This document shows, one piece after another, positions 36,443 through 45,892 of a stretch of 64,000 nt of DNA. Under the pieces are notes generated by a model that saw nothing but the letters and a program-made list of their open reading frames with translations, did no database searches and was not told the DNA's origin. A program made the position numbers and the translations under genes. The stretch comes from Alphaproteobacteria bacterium (GTDB lineage Bacteria; Pseudomonadota; Alphaproteobacteria; CALKHQ01), in assembly GCA_041396705.1 (NCBI GenBank), contig JAWKYB010000003.1:475576-539575 (forward strand), written 5' to 3'. Every line of letters begins with the position of its first letter. Position 1 is the stretch's first letter.

Positions 36443-38437
36443 TCAGGCCGCCAGCCGCACCCGGGCGCAGGCGAACGGCCGCAGCGCCAGCACGGCGCCG
36501 CCGGCCGGCGCGGCCAGGCCTTCGAAGCCGTCCGGCCGGATGCATAGCGCGGCGAATGTGGTCTCGTCGATCAGCGCGACGCTCTGCGGCGTGCCGCAGG
36601 CGGCGAGATCGACCGACAGCGCCTCGCCGGTCAGGTTGGCCAGCCACAGGTCGGTGGCGCCATCGCCGCGCAACGCGGCGAAGCCCTGCAGCCGGCCCGG
36701 CGCGGCGGTGACGGCCGGCATGGCCCGGCCGGCGGCGGCGCCGATGCCGGCGAGGGCGTGGAACACCGGATAGACCTGCGCGCCATTGGCGGCGTCGTCG
36801 TACCACGGGGTCGGCCACGGCTGGCGGGTGTGGATCGCGCCGAACGGGCCGGTCGGCGCATCGAGGCACAGCGCGTCGACGCCGTGGGCGAGCGCACGGG
36901 CGGCATAGCCGATCGCCCAGGCCGCCGCGGCCAGCCCGCGCTGGCGCGGGTCGTTGCGCGCCATCGCCACCCGGCCGCCGGCGGGGTTGTCGGCGGTCTT
37001 GGCGCCATAGGGGTTGGTGCGCATGCCGATCGCGGTCGGGCCGATGCGATAGGGCAGGCCGCCGGCCAGCACCTGCGCCGACATCATGATCGACGGCAGC
37101 GCCTGCAGCGATTCCATCACCGACAGGTCGTCGCCGGCATGGACGATCGGGCAGGTCGAATGGGTGATGAAGGCGAACGGCGCGGTCGGCGGGCGCTTGC
37201 GGTTCAGCTCGGTGAAATAGACCAGCATGCCGCCGCCCTGCGGCACGCCGGGGAAGGCGGCGGCGATCGCCGCCGCGATCTCGGCATGGGTCGGGCAGGG
37301 CGGGAACACGCTGCCGGGCAGGGTCGACTTCAGGTCGCAGGCGGCGTTGGCGACCACCAGGTCGGGCCTGGCGCCGCCCTGCTCGACCAGCCCGCGCAGG
37401 CGGGCCACATCGGCCTGCATCACGCCGACGTCGGCGGTCGGCTTGCCGTCCGGGCCGGCGCAGGGCAGCACGCACTCCAGCACCAGCTTCGCCCCCAGGG
37501 CGTCGGCGAGGGCGCGGTAGTCGCGCAGCAGCCCGGCTTCCGGGTCGTCGCGCAGGTCGACATGGCAGACCAGGTGTTCCGCCCCGATGGCGCGGGCAAG
37601 CGCGGCGTGGGCCAGCGCTTCCGCAACGCTGTCGGGCGAGACGGCGAGGCCCAGCTTCGGCATCGGCCGCGCTGCGGCGCGGTCCAGAGTCACAGCGACC
37701 GGTCCGCCGCCGCCGCCGGCGCCGCCGCCGGCCGGCGCCTGGATCTCGACCGTGACCGACTGCTCCAGCGCGGTGCCCTTGCTCAGCTCGTAAGGCCAGG
37801 GCAGCGCCAGCGGCCGGATGTAGGTCTTGTACGAGGCGTCGGACCAGTTGCGCTGGTCCTCCATCTCGTAGACGTCGCCGGTCATCGTGCAGCCGACCTT
37901 CAGCCCCGGCGCCGGCTCGTGCGCGATGCTGCGGATGTCCATGAACGGCTGCATCGGGTCGATCAGCTCGGGAAAGCGCGACTCTTCGACCCGGCCGTCG
38001 GTGTGGGTCACCCGGCACGGCGCGCCGGCCACGCCCTCGACCGCGTGCAGCACGACGAAGCCGGTGCGGTTGGTGACGAAGGGGGTCAGCGTGCTGCCGC
38101 GCACACTGAACACGATGCGGTCGGACCGGCCCTCGATCACCGCGCGATAGGCCAGCCGCTGCTCGGCATCGGCGCACAGCGCGTCGAAGGCGATGCGGAA
38201 GCCGCCGCCGTTCTCCTCGACGGTCAGGTTGTCCAGCTTGGGCGCGTAGGTGCCCCAGTTGCGGTCGCGGACGATGAACTGCACCGCGCGCATGATCTCG
38301 ACGTCGCCGACCTTGAGATAGCGCAGGTTGCCGCCGTCGAAGCTGGCCGAGACCGGGCCGGCGCGCACCGTCCGCGGCGCCGGTACCGGCTCGTCGGTGC
38401 CGTAGTAGACGACGTCCAGCGATGGGGCCTGGGGCAT
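36443..38437 (-). CDS. apnL: D-apionate lactonase-like protein (ApnL family)
   Basis: This 664-residue protein resembles the ApnL family, which opens D-apionolactone to D-apionate. The N-terminus is VVYYGTDEPVPAPRTVRAG, then GNLRYLKVGDVEIMRAVQF and VRDRNWGTYAP (beta-sandwich part, to about residue 230). A TIM-barrel-like middle follows (LGLAVSPDSVAEALAHAAL, AGAKLVLE-type strands, YFTELNRKRPP, THSTCPIVHAGDD), and a C-terminal beta domain. The ATG at 38437 has AAGGAC upstream; a longer frame to 38527 is unsupported. It lies in one operon with a sugar importer, SDR, dehydrogenase and aldolase. I recognise the family from sequence pattern; a search should confirm it. Confidence 0.6.
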   Translation of the reverse strand: MPQAPSLDVVYYGTDEPVPAPRTVRAGPVSASFDGGNLRYLKVGDVEIMRAVQFIVRDRNWGTYAPKLDNLTVEENGGGFRIAFDALCADAEQRLAYRAVIEGRSDRIVFSVRGSTLTPFVTNRTGFVVLHAVEGVAGAPCRVTHTDGRVEESRFPELIDPMQPFMDIRSIAHEPAPGLKVGCTMTGDVYEMEDQRNWSDASYKTYIRPLALPWPYELSKGTALEQSVTVEIQAPAGGGAGGGGGPVAVTLDRAAARPMPKLGLAVSPDSVAEALAHAALARAIGAEHLVCHVDLRDDPEAGLLRDYRALADALGAKLVLECVLPCAGPDGKPTADVGVMQADVARLRGLVEQGGARPDLVVANAACDLKSTLPGSVFPPCPTHAEIAAAIAAAFPGVPQGGGMLVYFTELNRKRPPTAPFAFITHSTCPIVHAGDDLSVMESLQALPSIMMSAQVLAGGLPYRIGPTAIGMRTNPYGAKTADNPAGGRVAMARNDPRQRGLAAAAWAIGYAARALAHGVDALCLDAPTGPFGAIHTRQPWPTPWYDDAANGAQVYPVFHALAGIGAAAGRAMPAVTAAPGRLQGFAALRGDGATDLWLANLTGEALSVDLAACGTPQSVALIDETTFAALCIRPDGFEGLAAPAGGAVLALRPFACARVRLAA

Positions 38438-38466
38438 TGTTGCGTCCTTTCGCTTCGTCGCGGCGT

Positions 38467-39573
38467 TCAGCCGACCACCCGGCCGCTGTCCGGGTCGATC
38501 AGGATGGCGCGCGCCATGTCGAGCCACACCGTCACCCGCTCGCCCGCGCGCTGCACGTCGTGGGCGGCGAGCTCGGCGGTCACCTCGGTCTCGCCCAGCT
38601 TGAAGGTCGCGTAGAGCCGGCTGCCGGTCGGCTGGACCAGGTCGATCTCCACCTCCACCGGCTGCTGGCCGGGCCGCGCGGCGGCGCCGTCGTGCAGGCG
38701 GCCGATGTGCTCCGGCCGGATGCCGAGGGTCAGCGCCCTGCCGTGATGGGAGGCAAGTGCGGCCGGGTCGGCGCCGTGCACCGCCAGCGCCGGGCCATCG
38801 CTCCAGCGCACTGCCGCGGCGGCGCCGTCGACGGCCAAGCGCACCGGCACGAAATTCATCTGCGGCGAGCCGAGGAAGGCGGCGACGAACTGGCTGACCG
38901 GGCGTTCGAACAGGTCGAGCGGCGCGCCGTGCTGCTCGATCACCCCGCCGTTCAGCAGCACGATGCGGTCGGCCAGCGTCATCGCCTCGATCTGGTCGTG
39001 GGTGACGTAGATCATGGTCTTGCCGATCTCGCCGTGCAGCCGCTTGATCTCCACCCGCATCTCGTCGCGCAACTGGGCGTCCAGGTTCGACAGCGGCTCG
39101 TCGAACAGGAACACGTCGGCGTCGCGCACGATGGCGCGGCCGATGGCGACGCGCTGGCGCTGGCCGCCGGACAGCTGGCGCGGCTTGCGCTGCAGCAGCT
39201 CGCCGATGTTCAGCAGGTCCGCCGCCTCGCGCACCCGGCGCTGCACCTCGGCGTCGCGCACCTTGCGGGCCCGGAGTCCGAAGGCGATGTTCTCGAACAC
39301 GTCGAGATAGGGGTAGAGCGCGTAGTTCTGGAACACCATCGCGATGTTGCGGTCGCGCGGGCGCAGGTCGTTGACCAGCCGGCCGCCGATATGCACCGCG
39401 CCCTGGTCGATGTCCTCCAGCCCGGCGATCATCCGCAACAGGGTGGACTTGCCGCAGCCGGACGGGCCGACCAGCACGGCGAACGCGCCGTTGGCGATGT
39501 CCAGGTCGACGCCGCGCACGGCGTGGACCTTGTCGTAGTATTTGTGGACGCCGGCCAGTCTTACGTCTGCCAT
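38467..39573 (-). CDS. ugpC: CUT1 sugar ABC transporter ATP-binding protein (UgpC/MsmK-like)
   Basis: The 368-residue ATPase has GPSGCGKST (Walker A), LSGGQRQRVAIGRAI (signature), VFLFDEPLSNLDA (Walker B), YVTHDQIEAMTLADRI (switch His) and a C-terminal regulatory OB-fold domain (LTLGIRPEHIG). It drives the two permeases encoded just upstream. Its ATG lies 1 nt after the preceding permease stop and its own stop is 29 bp before the ApnL-like gene. Confidence 0.93.
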   Translation of the reverse strand: MADVRLAGVHKYYDKVHAVRGVDLDIANGAFAVLVGPSGCGKSTLLRMIAGLEDIDQGAVHIGGRLVNDLRPRDRNIAMVFQNYALYPYLDVFENIAFGLRARKVRDAEVQRRVREAADLLNIGELLQRKPRQLSGGQRQRVAIGRAIVRDADVFLFDEPLSNLDAQLRDEMRVEIKRLHGEIGKTMIYVTHDQIEAMTLADRIVLLNGGVIEQHGAPLDLFERPVSQFVAAFLGSPQMNFVPVRLAVDGAAAAVRWSDGPALAVHGADPAALASHHGRALTLGIRPEHIGRLHDGAAARPGQQPVEVEIDLVQPTGSRLYATFKLGETEVTAELAAHDVQRAGERVTVWLDMARAILIDPDSGRVVG

Positions 39574-39574
39574 C

Positions 39575-40399
39575 TCAGCCCTTCACCGCCCCCATCGATA
39601 TCCCGCGCACCAGGAAGCGCTGCAGCAGCGCGACCGCGATGAAGATCGGCACGGTGCCGAGCACGCTCATCGCCGCGATCTTGGCCCAGAAGTTGGACTG
39701 GCCGCCGAAATAGTGGGTCACCTGCACCGGGAAGGTGGTGATCTCGCTGCGGCTCAGCACCAGCGCGAAGATGAACTCGTTCCAGGCGAAGACGAAGGTG
39801 AAGACGGCGGTGGCGAACAGCCCGCCGCGCACCATCGGCCAGACCACGCGCACGAACACCTGCCAGCGGGTGCAGCCGTCGACCAGCGCGGATTCCTCCA
39901 GCTCCAGCGGGATGTCCTGGATGTAGCCGCGCATCATCCAGACCACGTAGGGCAGGTTGAACGCGGTATAGAGCAGGATCAGCCCGCCATAGCTGTCGAC
40001 CATGTCGAACTCGACGAACAGCAGGAAGATCGGGAACACGATCACGATCGGCGGGATCATGCGGTTCGACAGCAGCCAGTCGGAGAAGAAGTTGCCGCCG
40101 GTGCGGAAGCGGGCGATCGAATAGGCGCACATCGTGCCCAGCACCATGGCGGCGACGGTGGAGATCGTGGCGATCACCAGGCTGTTCCACACCGTCACCG
40201 CGTCGCCGTCCTTGAACAGCACCGCGTAGTTGGCGAACTGGATCGATTCCGGCCACCACACCGGCGGGAAGGCGAAGATCTCGTCCGGCGTCTTGAACGA
40301 GATGATCGCCAGCCAGTAGACCGGGAACAGGAAGAACAGGGTGACCAGCACCGCCACGCCGAAGCGCAGCGCCAGGCCGGAACCGCGGCCGGCCCTCAT
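39575..40399 (-). CDS. CUT1 sugar ABC transporter permease (MalG-like)
   Basis: The 274-residue permease has six membrane segments and the ATPase-contact loop EESALVDGCTRWQVFVRVVW. TM1 is LVTLFFLFPVYWLAIISFK and the C-terminus is FLVRGISMGAVKG, both typical of MalG-type subunits. The start overlaps the stop of the MalF-like gene by 4 nt (ATGA). It forms a heterodimer with that subunit in the inner membrane. Confidence 0.92.
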   Translation of the reverse strand: MRAGRGSGLALRFGVAVLVTLFFLFPVYWLAIISFKTPDEIFAFPPVWWPESIQFANYAVLFKDGDAVTVWNSLVIATISTVAAMVLGTMCAYSIARFRTGGNFFSDWLLSNRMIPPIVIVFPIFLLFVEFDMVDSYGGLILLYTAFNLPYVVWMMRGYIQDIPLELEESALVDGCTRWQVFVRVVWPMVRGGLFATAVFTFVFAWNEFIFALVLSRSEITTFPVQVTHYFGGQSNFWAKIAAMSVLGTVPIFIAVALLQRFLVRGISMGAVKG

Positions 40400-41337
40400 C
40401 GGTCGATCTCCATCCGGCGCAGGACGATGGTGACCGTGGTCGCCAGCAGCAGGATCACCACCAGCGCCATCGCCGAGGTGTAGCTGGTCTCGAACTGCTG
40501 GAAACCCTGGACATAGGCGTAGATCGAGAAGGTCTCGGTCCGCGTGCCGGGCCCGCCCTTGGTCAGCGCCCAGACCACGTCGAACAGGCGGAACAGGTCC
40601 AGCCCGCGGATCAGCACGGCGATCGCCATCACCGGCCAGATCGCCGGCAGCACCACCTTGGTGAACTTGCGCCAGAAGCTGGCGCCGTCGATCTCCGCCG
40701 CCTCAAGCTGGCTCTGGTCGACGTTGGACAGCGCGGCCAGCAGCAGCAGGAACATGAACGGCGTCCACTGCCAGATCTCGGCGATCAGGATGGCGGGATA
40801 GACCAGTTCCGGCTGGACCAGCCACAACAGCGTGGTCTCCTCGCCGGTGATCCAGCCGATCACCTGGTTGATCGGCCCGTAGCGGTTGTCGAACATCAGC
40901 CGCCAGGTGGCGCCGGCGATGATCGGCGAGACCACGACGGGCAGCACCAGCAGCGCGACGAAGACGCGCTTGCCCGGCAGCCGGTCGAGGAACAGATAGG
41001 CCAGCGCCAGGCCGAGGATCAGCTCGGTCGGCAGCGCGACGCCGACGAAGATCATGGTGTGCGCCAGCGATTCCCAGAACCGCGCGTCGCCCAGCAGATA
41101 GCCGTAGTGCACCAGCCCGTGGAAGGAGGAATCGTCCTCCATCATGGTGCGGTTCTGCAGGCTGATGATCAGGGTGTAGATCACCGGGAACAGCCCGATG
41201 AACAGGATCACCGTCACCGCCGGGAAGATCATCAGGTATTTGAAGTTGCGGTCGACCCACAGGCCGAAGCGGTCGCCGCCGGCAGCGGCGCCCTCGCTCG
41301 CAGCCCGGCCGCCGCGCCGCGCGCCGTTACCGCTCAT
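40396..41337 (-). CDS. CUT1 sugar ABC transporter permease (MalF-like)
   Basis: The 313-residue permease has six membrane segments, beginning with LMIFPAVTVILFIGLFPVIY, and the EAA-type loop LEAAEIDGASFWRKFTKVVL. FDVVWALTKGGPGTRTETFS is the conserved region seen in MalF-type subunits. It follows the binding-protein gene after 67 bp and overlaps the MalG-like gene. Confidence 0.92.
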   Translation of the reverse strand: MSGNGARRGGRAASEGAAAGGDRFGLWVDRNFKYLMIFPAVTVILFIGLFPVIYTLIISLQNRTMMEDDSSFHGLVHYGYLLGDARFWESLAHTMIFVGVALPTELILGLALAYLFLDRLPGKRVFVALLVLPVVVSPIIAGATWRLMFDNRYGPINQVIGWITGEETTLLWLVQPELVYPAILIAEIWQWTPFMFLLLLAALSNVDQSQLEAAEIDGASFWRKFTKVVLPAIWPVMAIAVLIRGLDLFRLFDVVWALTKGGPGTRTETFSIYAYVQGFQQFETSYTSAMALVVILLLATTVTIVLRRMEIDR

Positions 41338-41404
41338 CGGGGGTCGTCTTCAAGGCAGGCGGCCGGCCGCCGGGCAGGCGGCCGGCCTTTTCCGATAGCG
41401 CGGC

Positions 41405-42853
41405 TCAGCCGGGATAGGCAGCCGCATTCGAGGCCCAGGAGGCGTAGGCCGCCTTCTGCGCGTCGACGCCGATCCGGTCGGTGATCTCGTCCCAGGCGGC
41501 GGCGATGTCGTCCAGAATCCCCTGCGGGTCCTCGCCGGCCCAAAGCCGCGAGATGCCCTGGCGCAGCGCCTCCTCGTAGCGATCGGTCTGGATGATCGAC
41601 AGGTCGAGCAGGCCGTTGATCGCGCCCTCGTTCAGCGCGGCCAGATACTGCGATGCCTCGCCCCAGCGGCTCTTGTACTCCTCCGAGGTGAAGTGGCTGT
41701 CGCGGAACGGATCGCGCAGCGCATAGGGCAGCTGCACCCGCTGCAGGCTGATCTCCTCGGAGTTCAGCCACTGGATGAACAGATAGGCCGCCTCCTTCTG
41801 CCGCGACGAGGCCGAGACCGACAGCGCGAAGCCAGCGGCGAGCTGCGGGTGGCCGCCCGGCGGTACCGCATAGCCGACCTTGCCGGCGATGGTCGACTGC
41901 GGCACCCACGACAGCGCCTCCTGGTCGGTGCCGTAGCCGGCGGCCCAGCGGCCATAGGGCGGCCAGGAGATGGTCATCGCCGTGTCGCCCTGCAGGAAGG
42001 CGGCCAGGTTCTCGACGAAGCCCCAGGTCTGCACGCCGGCCGGCATCCACTCGTTCTCGGCCAGCCAGTCGGTGAACACCTTCAGCCCGGCGGCCGAGTT
42101 GACCGTCGCCTTCATGGTGTCGGCGTCGAAGAACCTGCCGCCCTCGTTGCGGAAGCGCTCCTGGAACATGAACTGGGCATAGGGCGCATCGCGGAAAAAG
42201 GCCGCGCCATAGGGCGCGTTGCCGGTGTGCGCCGAGATGAACGAGCCGACGTCGTCGAACTCCTTCCAGGTGGTCGGCGGCACCGGCAGGTCGTAGCCGT
42301 GCTGCGCCTTGAACGCGGCCTGGATCGCCGGGTCGCCGAGCACGTCGGTCCGGTAGTACATCAGGAACACGTCGCCGTCGTCCGGGAAGCCGTAGATGGT
42401 GCCGTCGACCATCATCTGGTTGTCGCGGTAGACCGGCGCGATCGTCTGCAGCTCGTCGCGGAAGCCGTACTGGTCGACATAGGCGTCCAGCGGTTCCAGC
42501 GCGCCGGCGCGCACCAGGTCGGGCATCCAGGCCGGGATCACGTTCAGCGCGTCATAGGCGCCGGTGCCGGCGCGGTGTTCCTGCAGGATCTTGGTGAACA
42601 TCTCGGCGGTCGGCACTTCGATCACGTTAACCTTGATGCCGGTCGCCTCTTCCCACTTCGGCCCGGAGAAGTTCAGCGGGTCGAGCGACTGCAACCCGGC
42701 CTCCCACACGATGCTGATCTCGCTGCCGGCATATTGCTTGGCGGCGTCGACCGCGGTCTGCGCGGCCTGGGCGCGGGCCTGCCGCGCCCGGCCCAGCACC
42801 GTCGAGCCGGCGGCGACAGCCGACGCCGATATCAGGAAGTCTCGTCTGCGCAT
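41405..42853 (-). CDS. CUT1 extracellular sugar-binding protein (family 1), Tat-type signal
   Basis: The 482-residue binding protein starts MRRRDFLISASAVAAGSTVL, a twin-arginine export signal, with cleavage near ARAQA. The mature protein has the family 1 fold: INVIEVPTAEMFTKILQEH-type strand/helix, TIYGFPDDGDVFLMYYRTDV, GDTAMTISWPPYGRWAAGYG and QTDRYEEALRQGI. The ATG at 42853 has AGGAGAGGACA upstream; 33 bases of longer frame are unsupported. It delivers an unknown sugar, plausibly apiose-, apionate- or apioside-related, to the adjacent permeases. Confidence 0.9.
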   Translation of the reverse strand: MRRRDFLISASAVAAGSTVLGRARQARAQAAQTAVDAAKQYAGSEISIVWEAGLQSLDPLNFSGPKWEEATGIKVNVIEVPTAEMFTKILQEHRAGTGAYDALNVIPAWMPDLVRAGALEPLDAYVDQYGFRDELQTIAPVYRDNQMMVDGTIYGFPDDGDVFLMYYRTDVLGDPAIQAAFKAQHGYDLPVPPTTWKEFDDVGSFISAHTGNAPYGAAFFRDAPYAQFMFQERFRNEGGRFFDADTMKATVNSAAGLKVFTDWLAENEWMPAGVQTWGFVENLAAFLQGDTAMTISWPPYGRWAAGYGTDQEALSWVPQSTIAGKVGYAVPPGGHPQLAAGFALSVSASSRQKEAAYLFIQWLNSEEISLQRVQLPYALRDPFRDSHFTSEEYKSRWGEASQYLAALNEGAINGLLDLSIIQTDRYEEALRQGISRLWAGEDPQGILDDIAAAWDEITDRIGVDAQKAAYASWASNAAAYPG

Positions 42854-42951
42854 TGTCCTCTCCTCCCATTGCGACGGCCGTTGCACCGGCTCGTCTTTCC
42901 GTAGGCACCGTCCGTTCAGGCCGCTGCCTGCACTGTCTCGCCGCGGCGGCG

Positions 42952-44001
42952 TCAGCCGCCGAAGCGCTGGCGGTAGCCGGCAAGCTTGGCCTGCCAGCCG
43001 GCCCGCTCGGTCACCCCGCTGTTAACGATACCACGCGGCACCTCGCCGCGCATCACGGCCAGCGCGGCGGCCACGTCGGCGGCGCCGATCCCGGCGAAGC
43101 ACTGGTCGGTCCAGCACAGCGAATGCGGGCTGACGATGACGTTGTCGAAGTCCATCAGCGGCTCGCCGGCCGGCGTCGGCTCGGCCTCGAACACGTCCAG
43201 CCCGGCGCCGGCGATGGCGCGGCGGCGCAGCACGTCGGTCAGCGCGGCCTGGTCGACCACCGGCCCGCGCGCCGTGTTGATCAGGTAGGCGGTCGGCTTC
43301 ATCAGGGCCAGCCGCTCGGCATTGACGATGCCGCGGGTCTGGTCGTTCAGCGGACAGCTGACCGACAGGAAATCGGACTCGCGGAACAGGTCCTCCAGCG
43401 ACACCAGGCGGATGCCCAGCTCCTTGGCCAGGTTCGGGTCGGCGAACGGGTCGTGGGCGATGAAGCCCATGCCGAACGGGGCGGCCAGCCGGAACACCTC
43501 GGCGCCGATGTTGCCGATGCCGAGCTGGCCCAGCGTCTTGCCGATCAGGCCGGTGCCCATGTGCTCCGACCGCTGCGCCCAGCCGTCGGGGCCCTGCCGC
43601 GCCAACCGGTCCTTGACCAGCATCTTCTGGCTCAGCGCCAGCACGTAGGTGACGATGGACACCGCCACCGGGCGGCGCACGCCGTCGGGGGTGATGCACA
43701 GCGCGATGTCGGCGTCGGTGCACGGGCCGACCTGGACGGAGTCGTAGCCGACGCCGAAGCGGGCGACCAGCGCCAGCCGGCCGCCGCTGGGCACGCTCTC
43801 CGCGGTGAATTTCGGCACCAGCAGGATCAGCGCGTCATAGTCCTCCAGCGCGGCTGCCGGCATCACCCCGTCGACCGGCGCGACAAAGCCGATCTCGACC
43901 TGCGGGTTGCCGGTCAGCGGCGTCAGGTCGAAGTCGGGATAGGCGGGCGAGCCGTCGGCGCGCTTGAAGTCGGCACTGAGGGCGACGCGGAACTTGGTCA
44001 T
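42952..44001 (-). CDS. D-isomer-specific 2-hydroxyacid dehydrogenase
   Basis: The 349-residue protein has the NAD-binding Rossmann motif QLGIGNIGAEVFRLA, the catalytic Arg in YLINTARGPVVDQAAL, the Glu in AGAGLDVFEAEP and the His in VIVSPHSLCWTD. Such enzymes interconvert 2-hydroxy and 2-keto acids. The His is followed by SLCW rather than the common IGG(A/S). It lies between the binding-protein gene and the aldolase gene in the apionate-type operon, where it could oxidise a branched hydroxyacid. Confidence 0.92.
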   Translation of the reverse strand: MTKFRVALSADFKRADGSPAYPDFDLTPLTGNPQVEIGFVAPVDGVMPAAALEDYDALILLVPKFTAESVPSGGRLALVARFGVGYDSVQVGPCTDADIALCITPDGVRRPVAVSIVTYVLALSQKMLVKDRLARQGPDGWAQRSEHMGTGLIGKTLGQLGIGNIGAEVFRLAAPFGMGFIAHDPFADPNLAKELGIRLVSLEDLFRESDFLSVSCPLNDQTRGIVNAERLALMKPTAYLINTARGPVVDQAALTDVLRRRAIAGAGLDVFEAEPTPAGEPLMDFDNVIVSPHSLCWTDQCFAGIGAADVAAALAVMRGEVPRGIVNSGVTERAGWQAKLAGYRQRFGG

Positions 44002-44049
44002 CGGCAGCTCTGCTCCAGGAAAGGTCGCGGGGTCGCGGGCCGCCCGGCC

Positions 44050-44832
44050 CTAGTTGCCGGCACAGGCGGCGCGGATGCCGTCGACCCCCGCCTTCAGGCC
44101 GGCCTGGTAGACCCAGACGTCGCCCGAATAGCAGATGAAGTCGAACCCCTTGGCGTTGTAGTCGGCGGCGGTCGCCACGTCGGGCACCAGCCGGCCGCAG
44201 GCCTTGCCGTGCGCCTTGCAGGCGGCGGTGACGCGGTCGATCGCGGCCAGGAACTTCGGGCTGTCGAACTGGCCGGGAATGCCCAGCGAGCAGGACAGGT
44301 CGAAATGGCCGACCCACAGGCAGTCGACCCCGTCGGTGGCGGCGATGGCGTCGGCATTCTCGACCCCGGCCGCGGTCTCGATCTGGGCGAACAGCGTGGT
44401 GCGCCGGTTGGCGGCGGCCAGCTTGTCCATCACCGGCCCGCCCGAATAGGCGTCGTGGGCGATGCCCAGCGCCACGCCGCGCTGGCCGTCGGGCACGTAT
44501 TTCAGGCAGTCGAGGATCGCCCGCGCCTCGGCCGCATCGTTGACCATCGGCAGCATGATGCCCTCGGCGCCCATGTCGGCCGCCCGCGCGATGTGGTGGT
44601 ACGACTTCGACGGCACCCGCACGATCGCCGGCACCTGCGCCGCCTCGAAATAGCGCAGCGCCGCCTTGATGGTCTCGTGGTGGAAGCCGCTGTGCTCGGT
44701 GTCGAACAGCACGAACTCGCAGCCGCAGTTCTTCAGCATGTGGCCGATGCCGGGCGTGGCGAACTCGACGATGAAATGCCCGACCTTCAGGTCACGCGTC
44801 GCGGCCTGCGCCTTGAGCGTCCGTGCCGTCAT
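44050..44832 (-). CDS. HpcH/HpaI aldolase family protein
   Basis: The 260-residue TIM-barrel protein has the base region FDTEHSGFHHETIKA, the substrate Arg in AIVRVPSKSY, EGIMLPMVNDAAEA, and the metal ligands Glu (FAQIETAAGVEN) and Asp (VGHFDLSCSLG). Class II pyruvate aldolases of this family split 4-hydroxy-2-keto acids to pyruvate or a related keto acid and an aldehyde. It is the first gene of the long minus-strand operon and is divergent from a PhyH gene across a 200-bp gap. Confidence 0.9.
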   Translation of the reverse strand: MTARTLKAQAATRDLKVGHFIVEFATPGIGHMLKNCGCEFVLFDTEHSGFHHETIKAALRYFEAAQVPAIVRVPSKSYHHIARAADMGAEGIMLPMVNDAAEARAILDCLKYVPDGQRGVALGIAHDAYSGGPVMDKLAAANRRTTLFAQIETAAGVENADAIAATDGVDCLWVGHFDLSCSLGIPGQFDSPKFLAAIDRVTAACKAHGKACGRLVPDVATAADYNAKGFDFICYSGDVWVYQAGLKAGVDGIRAACAGN

Positions 44833-44941
44833 ATTTCCTCCCCCTGCCGCTCGCGGTTGGTGCGGCGCCCGGCGGCGCCTGCGATGCGGGTCCGGTCATG
44901 CTGGTCCGTGGCATCGGGCCTGTCAATCGTCGCAGCGACTT

Positions 44942-44951
44942 CGCAATTGCG
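44942..44951. promoter_or_regulatory. Candidate operator palindrome between the aldolase operon and the PhyH gene
   Basis: CGCAATTGCG is a perfect 10-bp palindrome in the middle of the 200-bp divergent control region, with flanking TTCG and CGAA (one side displaced by a C). No further promoter elements are clear. It could bind a regulator shared by both operons. Confidence 0.35.
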
Positions 44952-45032
44952 CCGAAATACCGCGTCGTAGACACTGGTCCGGCCGTGCCGCCGCGTCCTT
45001 CGGCGGCCGGGCGGAACGGGTGGAGGACCGGC

Positions 45033-45881
45033 ATGGCGACAGCGGCACGGACGGACCCGACAACCGGCGGCGCGGACGCAACCGGGCCGCTGCGCGCCGG
45101 CGAGGTCGCCCGCTACCGTATGGCCGGCTATGTGACCCCGCGGCTGCGCCTGCCGGCGGACGCGCTGGCCCGCCTCGCCGCCGCCGTCGACGCGCTGATC
45201 GAGGCCAACCCGCAGGTGCGGCCGGAGGACCTGGCCGTGCCGCACGTGCCCGGCGGTGCCGGCGGCAGGCTCAACACGCCGGCCGCGCTGCGGGCGGAGT
45301 TCCTCGCCATCGGCCGCCATCCGCTGCTGCTCGAGGCGGTGGCGCAGCTGATCGGGCCGGACATCATCCTGTGGTCCAGCCATGCCTTCTGCAAGCCGGC
45401 CGCCACCGGCGCCACCGTGCCCTGGCACCAGGACGGCCAGTACTGGCCGATCCGGCCGATGGCCACCTGCACCGCCTGGATCGCCATCGATCGCTCGGAC
45501 CGCGGCAACGGCTGCCTGCGGGTGATTCCCGGCTCGCACCGCGACGGCCTGCTGTCGCACCGGCGCGACGGCGACAAGGCGCTGGCGCTGGACAGCGTGC
45601 TGGACCTGTCCAGCCTCGACGCCGAGACGGCCGAGGACGTGGTGCTGGAGCCGGGCGCGGTCTCGTTCCACGACGTGCACCTGGTGCACGGCTCGGAGCC
45701 GAACCGGTCGGACCGGCCGCGGCGGGCGATGGTGTTCCGCTACATGCCGGCGACGTCGCATTACGACCGCGACACGCCCGACTACGTGATGGGCAACGGC
45801 GTCGTCATGCACTGGGCCAGCCGCCCGATCTGGCTGGTGCGCGGGCGGAACCGGCATCCGGGCAATTCCGTCGAGGCCTGA
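45033..45881 (+). CDS. Phytanoyl-CoA dioxygenase (PhyH) family protein
   Basis: The 282-residue Fe(II)/2OG oxygenase has H132 and D134 in VPWHQDGQYWPIRP, GNGCLRVIPGSH, the distal H219 in HDVHLVHGSEPNRS and the 2OG-binding Arg in SDRPRRAM. It is a paralogue of the protein at 34441-35202. GGAGGA lies 7 nt before the ATG at 45033. It sits between the two operons of the apiose-type locus, divergent from the aldolase and convergent with the Gfo/Idh/MocA gene. The substrate may be a sugar-derived or methylated compound, which is an inference. Confidence 0.87.
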   Translation: MATAARTDPTTGGADATGPLRAGEVARYRMAGYVTPRLRLPADALARLAAAVDALIEANPQVRPEDLAVPHVPGGAGGRLNTPAALRAEFLAIGRHPLLLEAVAQLIGPDIILWSSHAFCKPAATGATVPWHQDGQYWPIRPMATCTAWIAIDRSDRGNGCLRVIPGSHRDGLLSHRRDGDKALALDSVLDLSSLDAETAEDVVLEPGAVSFHDVHLVHGSEPNRSDRPRRAMVFRYMPATSHYDRDTPDYVMGNGVVMHWASRPIWLVRGRNRHPGNSVEA

Positions 45882-45892
45882 CCGCACGGCGA

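Noticed and set aside
35277..38177. 966-residue minus-strand frame over the SDR and ApnL-like genes
   Set aside because: Arg/Pro/Gly-rich out-of-frame reading; both real genes are in other frames with clear motifs.
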